A stretch of 8,103 nucleotides of DNA from positions 1 through 8,103 of the forward strand of contig CAWEXG010000008.1 of NCBI GenBank assembly GCA_963812965.1, given 5' to 3'. The translations under genes were made by a program, and so were the position numbers. Positions within the stretch are counted from its first letter, which is position 1, and each line of letters starts with the position of its first letter. Positions 5,732 to 8,103 of this stretch are shown here, one piece after another. The notes beneath the pieces were generated by a model. That model saw only the letters and a list, made by a program, of their open reading frames with translations. It had not been told where the DNA came from and made no database searches. The DNA is from DASXMT01 sp963812965. GTDB taxonomy: Bacteria; Actinomycetota; Acidimicrobiia; Acidimicrobiales; RAAP-2.

Positions 5732-6331
5732 GTGCAACCGTCCGACAGCCCGTTCAACTCCATCGCCCCGACGCAGCGGTGCGCCAGAGGCCATTGGCAT
5801 GTTCACCATGACCTACGGGGCACGGTCGCCGGTGCGCTTCAGCAATCAACAGATATCCCTACGACACCGGTGCCCGAGGGGTACGCGATCGCACCCGGAC
5901 GTCCAGGTGTCACGGCTGCATCAGGATCCCTACGGCATCATGCCAGCGCCGACAGGCACGTTCACGTACCTGCGTCGACGGAGCGGTGGTCGCCACGAGC
6001 GATCGAAGTGACGCCGGCATCCTTCCTGACGATCTATTTCTCGTACGCGGGCTTGACCCCGGGACCCACACGCTCACCTATCGAGTACTCCGGTGACCCG
6101 GTCTACGCCCCGAGCTCGTACTCCCAGACGTTCACCGTGGCACCACCGGCTCCTGGCACGCCGTTCGTCTGTCAGACCACCAGTGGGCATGATCCAACGC
6201 TCAATGCGTCAGTGGTGGCTGTGGCCACCGTGCCGAGCCTGGCACCAAGCGGATCGACCGTGCCGGTCAGCGCTCTCGATCTGACGCTGAACATCGACCC
6301 GGTTGCTTGGTCGATACCTCTGATCCTGTGA
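5732..6331 (+). CDS. Copy B segment 5: Big_3-like Ig and two-Cys module
   Basis: Native pieces are QPSDSPFNSIAPTQ at the start, TDIPTTPVPEGYAIAP near 5850-5895, and a long clean run from about 6075 (IEYSGDPVYAPSSYSQTFTV, APPAPGTPFVCQTTSG, NASVVAVATVPSLAPSG, VSALDLTLNIDP). Between 5780 and 6060 several small indels break the match to copy A; for example PYGIMPAPTGTFTY is found in another frame near 5928-5970. The segment stops at TGA 6329-6331 while the native reading continues in the next one at about 6310. Confidence 0.6.
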   Translation: MQPSDSPFNSIAPTQRCARGHWHVHHDLRGTVAGALQQSTDIPTTPVPEGYAIAPGRPGVTAASGSLRHHASADRHVHVPASTERWSPRAIEVTPASFLTIYFSYAGLTPGPTRSPIEYSGDPVYAPSSYSQTFTVAPPAPGTPFVCQTTSGHDPTLNASVVAVATVPSLAPSGSTVPVSALDLTLNIDPVAWSIPLIL

Positions 6332-7425
6332 GCAACGTCACCATCGGGCTCTCTCCCGGTGGTGTCACGATCACGCCACCTCCGGTGACCCCGACGAACG
6401 CCAACGGCATCACCTCGGTGAGCTGGACCGGGCTTTCCGCAACGGTGCCGATCTCTGGCACCCCGGGCTCGGTCGTCCCCGTGGGGGTCTCTTCCCTCAG
6501 CTTCACCGCAGATGGGCGATGTCTCCTACGCTTGCAACCCGACCGACCCGACGGCACCTGCCGTCGTGCAACAGGTCGCCGTGTCGGGGACGACGCTGAC
6601 GACGAGCCCGACTGGTTCGGCTTCCGTTGGTGCACCGGTGACCCTGACCGCAACGGTGTATCCCGACGCCCTCGGACGTCTTCAGCGATCCCATCGTCGG
6701 ACAGGTGGACTTCTTCGACGGGACCACCGACCTCGGGACGGTCGGTGTGCCGAGCCATCGGGAATCCCGGTGCCGGCATCGCCACCCTCACCACAACGTC
6801 TCTGGCGCCTGGTGCACACACGCTGACGGCGGTGTGGAGCGGCGGTCCCACACCGGCTCAAACGTCCGACCCGGTCGACTTCCAAGTGGGCACGGCGCCA
6901 TCGGTCACCACCCAACCTACGAACCAGACAGCCTCGGCTGGAGCGGCGGCGACGTTCACGGCCGCTGCCACCGGTGATCCCACCCCAACCGTCCAGTGGC
7001 AGGTGTCCACGGACGGAGGGAAGACGTTCACCGACATCGCAGGGGCGACGTCTTCGTCGTACACCACCCCGGCCACCACGGCCGCAGACAACGGCAACGA
7101 GTACCAGGCCGTGTTCTCGAACGCCGCCGGACCCAGCGCCACCACGAACCCCGCTACGTTGACGGTCATCGCTGCGTCGACCACCGGGTATCGGGTGGTG
7201 GCCTCCAACGGCACGGTCACCACGTTCGGGAACGCCGGGAACTACGGATCGGAGAGCGGAGCCCTCAACGCTCCCATCGTCGGCATAGCAGCAACGCCTG
7301 ACAACAAGGGCTACTGGCTGGTAGGAGCAGACGGCGGCGTCTTCACCTTCGGCGACGCCACCTTCTACGGATCGGAAGGCGGCCAGCACCTGAACGCCCA
7401 TCGTCGGCATCGCAGCAACGCCTGA
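6307..7425 (+). CDS. Copy B segment 6: two-Cys module end, Big_3-like Ig, Ig and repeats 1-2
   Basis: The open frame spans 372 codons but hides a foreign stretch. Residues to about 6508 (VSNVTIGLSPGGVTITPPPV, GTPGSVVPVGVSSLSFTADG) are native. From 6510 to 6757 the native reading is in the other two frames (VSYACNPTDPTAPAVVQQVA, then VFSDPIVGQVDFFDGTTDLG); three successive one-base shifts return it to the original frame at about 6757. Native sequence resumes with GNPGAGIATLTTTSLAPGAH, the Ig domain (VTTQPTNQTASAGAAATFTA, TVQWQVSTDGG) and repeats 1-2. Two bases are missing near 7399, in a C run, after which repeat 3 is in the next segment. Confidence 0.72.
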   Translation: MVDTSDPVSNVTIGLSPGGVTITPPPVTPTNANGITSVSWTGLSATVPISGTPGSVVPVGVSSLSFTADGRCLLRLQPDRPDGTCRRATGRRVGDDADDEPDWFGFRWCTGDPDRNGVSRRPRTSSAIPSSDRWTSSTGPPTSGRSVCRAIGNPGAGIATLTTTSLAPGAHTLTAVWSGGPTPAQTSDPVDFQVGTAPSVTTQPTNQTASAGAAATFTAAATGDPTPTVQWQVSTDGGKTFTDIAGATSSSYTTPATTAADNGNEYQAVFSNAAGPSATTNPATLTVIAASTTGYRVVASNGTVTTFGNAGNYGSESGALNAPIVGIAATPDNKGYWLVGADGGVFTFGDATFYGSEGGQHLNAHRRHRSNA

Positions 7426-7916
7426 CGGCAAGGGCTACTGGCTGGTTGCAGCCGACGGCGGCATCTTCACCTTCGGCGACGCCGCCTTCTACGGCTCGGA
7501 AGGTGGCCAACACCTGAACCAGCCGGTCGTCGGCATGGCACCAACCCCAGACGGCCAGGGCTACTGGCTGGTGGCAGCTGACGGCGGCATCTTCACCTTC
7601 GGCGACGCGACGTTCCTTGGCTCGGAAGGCGGCCAGACGCTGAACGCCCCGGTGGTCGGCATGGCAGCTACGCCTTCGGGCAACGGCTACTGGCTGGTTG
7701 CCAAAGATGGAGGTGTCTTCACCTTCGGTGACGCCACCTTCCACGGATCGGCTGCCGGACAGTCGAACGCTCCGGTCGTCGGCCTCACTCCCACCCCAGG
7801 CGGAGGCGGCTACTGGATCGGAGCAGCCGACGGCGGCATCTTCACCTTCGGCAACGCCCCGTTCAACGGATCGGCGGTTGGCGCCGACCACGGCCCCGAT
7901 CGTCGGGATTGCGCCG
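7186..7916 (+). repeat. Six tandem ~126-bp coding repeats, copy B
   Basis: Units begin at 7186, 7309, 7433, 7559, 7685 and 7808. Unit order matches copy A: divergent first unit (GYRVVASNG), AKDGGVFTFGD as unit 5 and the FGNAPFNGSAVG cap as unit 6. Shared order shows the array existed before the gene duplicated. Confidence 0.88.
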
Positions 7917-7939
7917 TAGGAACTCCAAGAAGGACGTGA
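7535..7939 (+). CDS. Copy B segment 7: repeats 3-6
   Basis: The frame is open from 7394 and the native repeat sequence already begins near 7400; the ATG at 7535 is internal to repeat 3. It encodes GYWLVAADGGIFTFGDA twice, GYWLVAKDGGVFTFGDA and the cap GYWIGAADGGIFTFGNAPFN. A missing base near 7881-7886 takes the written frame past the native stop to 7939; corrected, the end is APTTAPIVGIAP and TAG 7917-7919, mirrored in copy A. Confidence 0.7.
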   Translation: MAPTPDGQGYWLVAADGGIFTFGDATFLGSEGGQTLNAPVVGMAATPSGNGYWLVAKDGGVFTFGDATFHGSAAGQSNAPVVGLTPTPGGGGYWIGAADGGIFTFGNAPFNGSAVGADHGPDRRDCAVGTPRRT

Positions 7940-7943
7940 GGCT

Positions 7944-7982
7944 CGTTGTCCCTGGGAGCTTGTTTTGGCCCCAGGGACAGCG
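7944..7982 (+). terminator. Trailer hairpin 1 of copy B
   Basis: CGTTGTCCCTGGG (7944-7956) pairs with CCCAGGGACAGCG (7970-7982), 13 pairs with one G-U where copy A has G-C. The stem is kept despite base changes around it and a loop three bases longer. Confidence 0.65.
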
Positions 7983-8058
7983 AGTCCACGGACACAGAAA
8001 CGCCAACAGAACGCCACAGGAACCCAGCGCTACCAGCTCGGGAACCGGCTCACCGTGT

Positions 8059-8103
8059 GTGGCCCCCCGCCCCCTAACCCCGGACGGGGGGCCACGCAGT
8101 TTC
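8059..8103 (+). terminator. Trailer hairpin 2 of copy B, probable intrinsic terminator
   Basis: GTGGCCCCCCG (8059-8069) pairs with 8085-8095 and is identical in stem and loop to the copy A element. AGTTTC follows and is cut by the window edge. Confidence 0.72.

Larger units (their letters stand above)
3899..7919 (+). pseudogene. Surface protein copy B, complete but frameshifted: signal peptide, Ig-like modules, six 42-aa repeats
   Basis: Corrected length is about 1,340 residues. Order: long n-region and hydrophobic signal segment (FFAAIAATLLVVGVIAGSVA, likely cleavage after GAASA at 4147); putative-Ig (He_PIG-like) domain to about 4377; an unrecognised Cys-containing beta module (about 4385-5010); Big_3-like Ig (5020-5300); then the modules shared with copy A: NWC/PPCG module (5313-5790), Big_3-like (5800-6115), two-Cys module (6125-6580), Big_3-like (6580-6885), Ig (6890-7175) and six repeats (7186-7916), ending IVGIAP and TAG 7917-7919. 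It is likely exported by Sec and displayed or shed; no sortase motif or C-terminal membrane helix is seen. At least twelve frame changes occur, densest at 5440-6020, where a TGG-to-TAG change (5696-5698) and lost codons also appear. Whether the gene is alive cannot be settled from sequence alone. Confidence 0.85.
5313..8103 (+). repeat. Long direct repeat, copy B (partner 1-2831)
   Basis: This is the second copy of the 2.8-kb repeat and ends at the right window edge within the trailer. It is about 40 bases shorter than copy A, mostly through losses at 5440-6020. Together the copies flank about 2.5 kb holding the HepT/MntA remnant and the 5' third of copy B. Confidence 0.93.

Noticed and set aside
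6682..7431. Long minus-strand open frames opposite the surface genes (also 7343-8017 and 1248-1748)
   Set aside because: They are antisense shadows caused by strong G/C third-position bias; translations are Arg/Gly-rich with no domain, while the plus strand has clear homology between copies.

Overview
The window is GC-rich actinobacterial-type DNA. The 42-residue 'GYWLVAADGGIFTFGDA' repeats, the Ig-like extracellular modules and the strong G/C third-position bias suggest a member of Acidimicrobiia or a close relative; this placement is recalled family knowledge, not a search result. There are no rRNA or tRNA genes and no recognisable insertion sequence.

Layout. (1) 1-2645, plus strand: the 3' part of a large secreted surface-protein gene (copy A), whose 5' end lies outside the window. 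(2) 2646-2831: a trailer with two strong hairpins. (3) 2961-3530, minus strand: a broken HepT/MntA (HEPN toxin / nucleotidyltransferase antitoxin) cassette. (4) About 3757-4065: a sigma70-like promoter, a long leader, a 9-G tract and a terminator-like hairpin lying inside the apparent start of the next gene. (5) 3899-7919, plus strand: a second surface-protein gene (copy B) with signal peptide, putative-Ig domain, several Ig-like modules and six C-terminal repeats. (6) 7920-8103: the same double-hairpin trailer as copy A.

Copies A and B are paralogues. Positions 1-2831 and 5313-8103 form a direct repeat of about 2.8 kb, roughly 80-90% identical by eye, with better conserved blocks including the trailer. 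Both gene products look exported and built for adhesion or cell-envelope display. No anchoring motif follows the last repeat.

All genes here are interrupted by many single-base frameshifts. The corrected reading still preserves domain consensus, codon bias, repeat number and native stop codons, so uncorrected indels in a draft assembly explain most of them better than gene death. One in-frame TAG in copy B and missing codons around 5440-6010 leave real decay of copy B possible. For each gene I give the whole broken gene and then the open segments that carry it.
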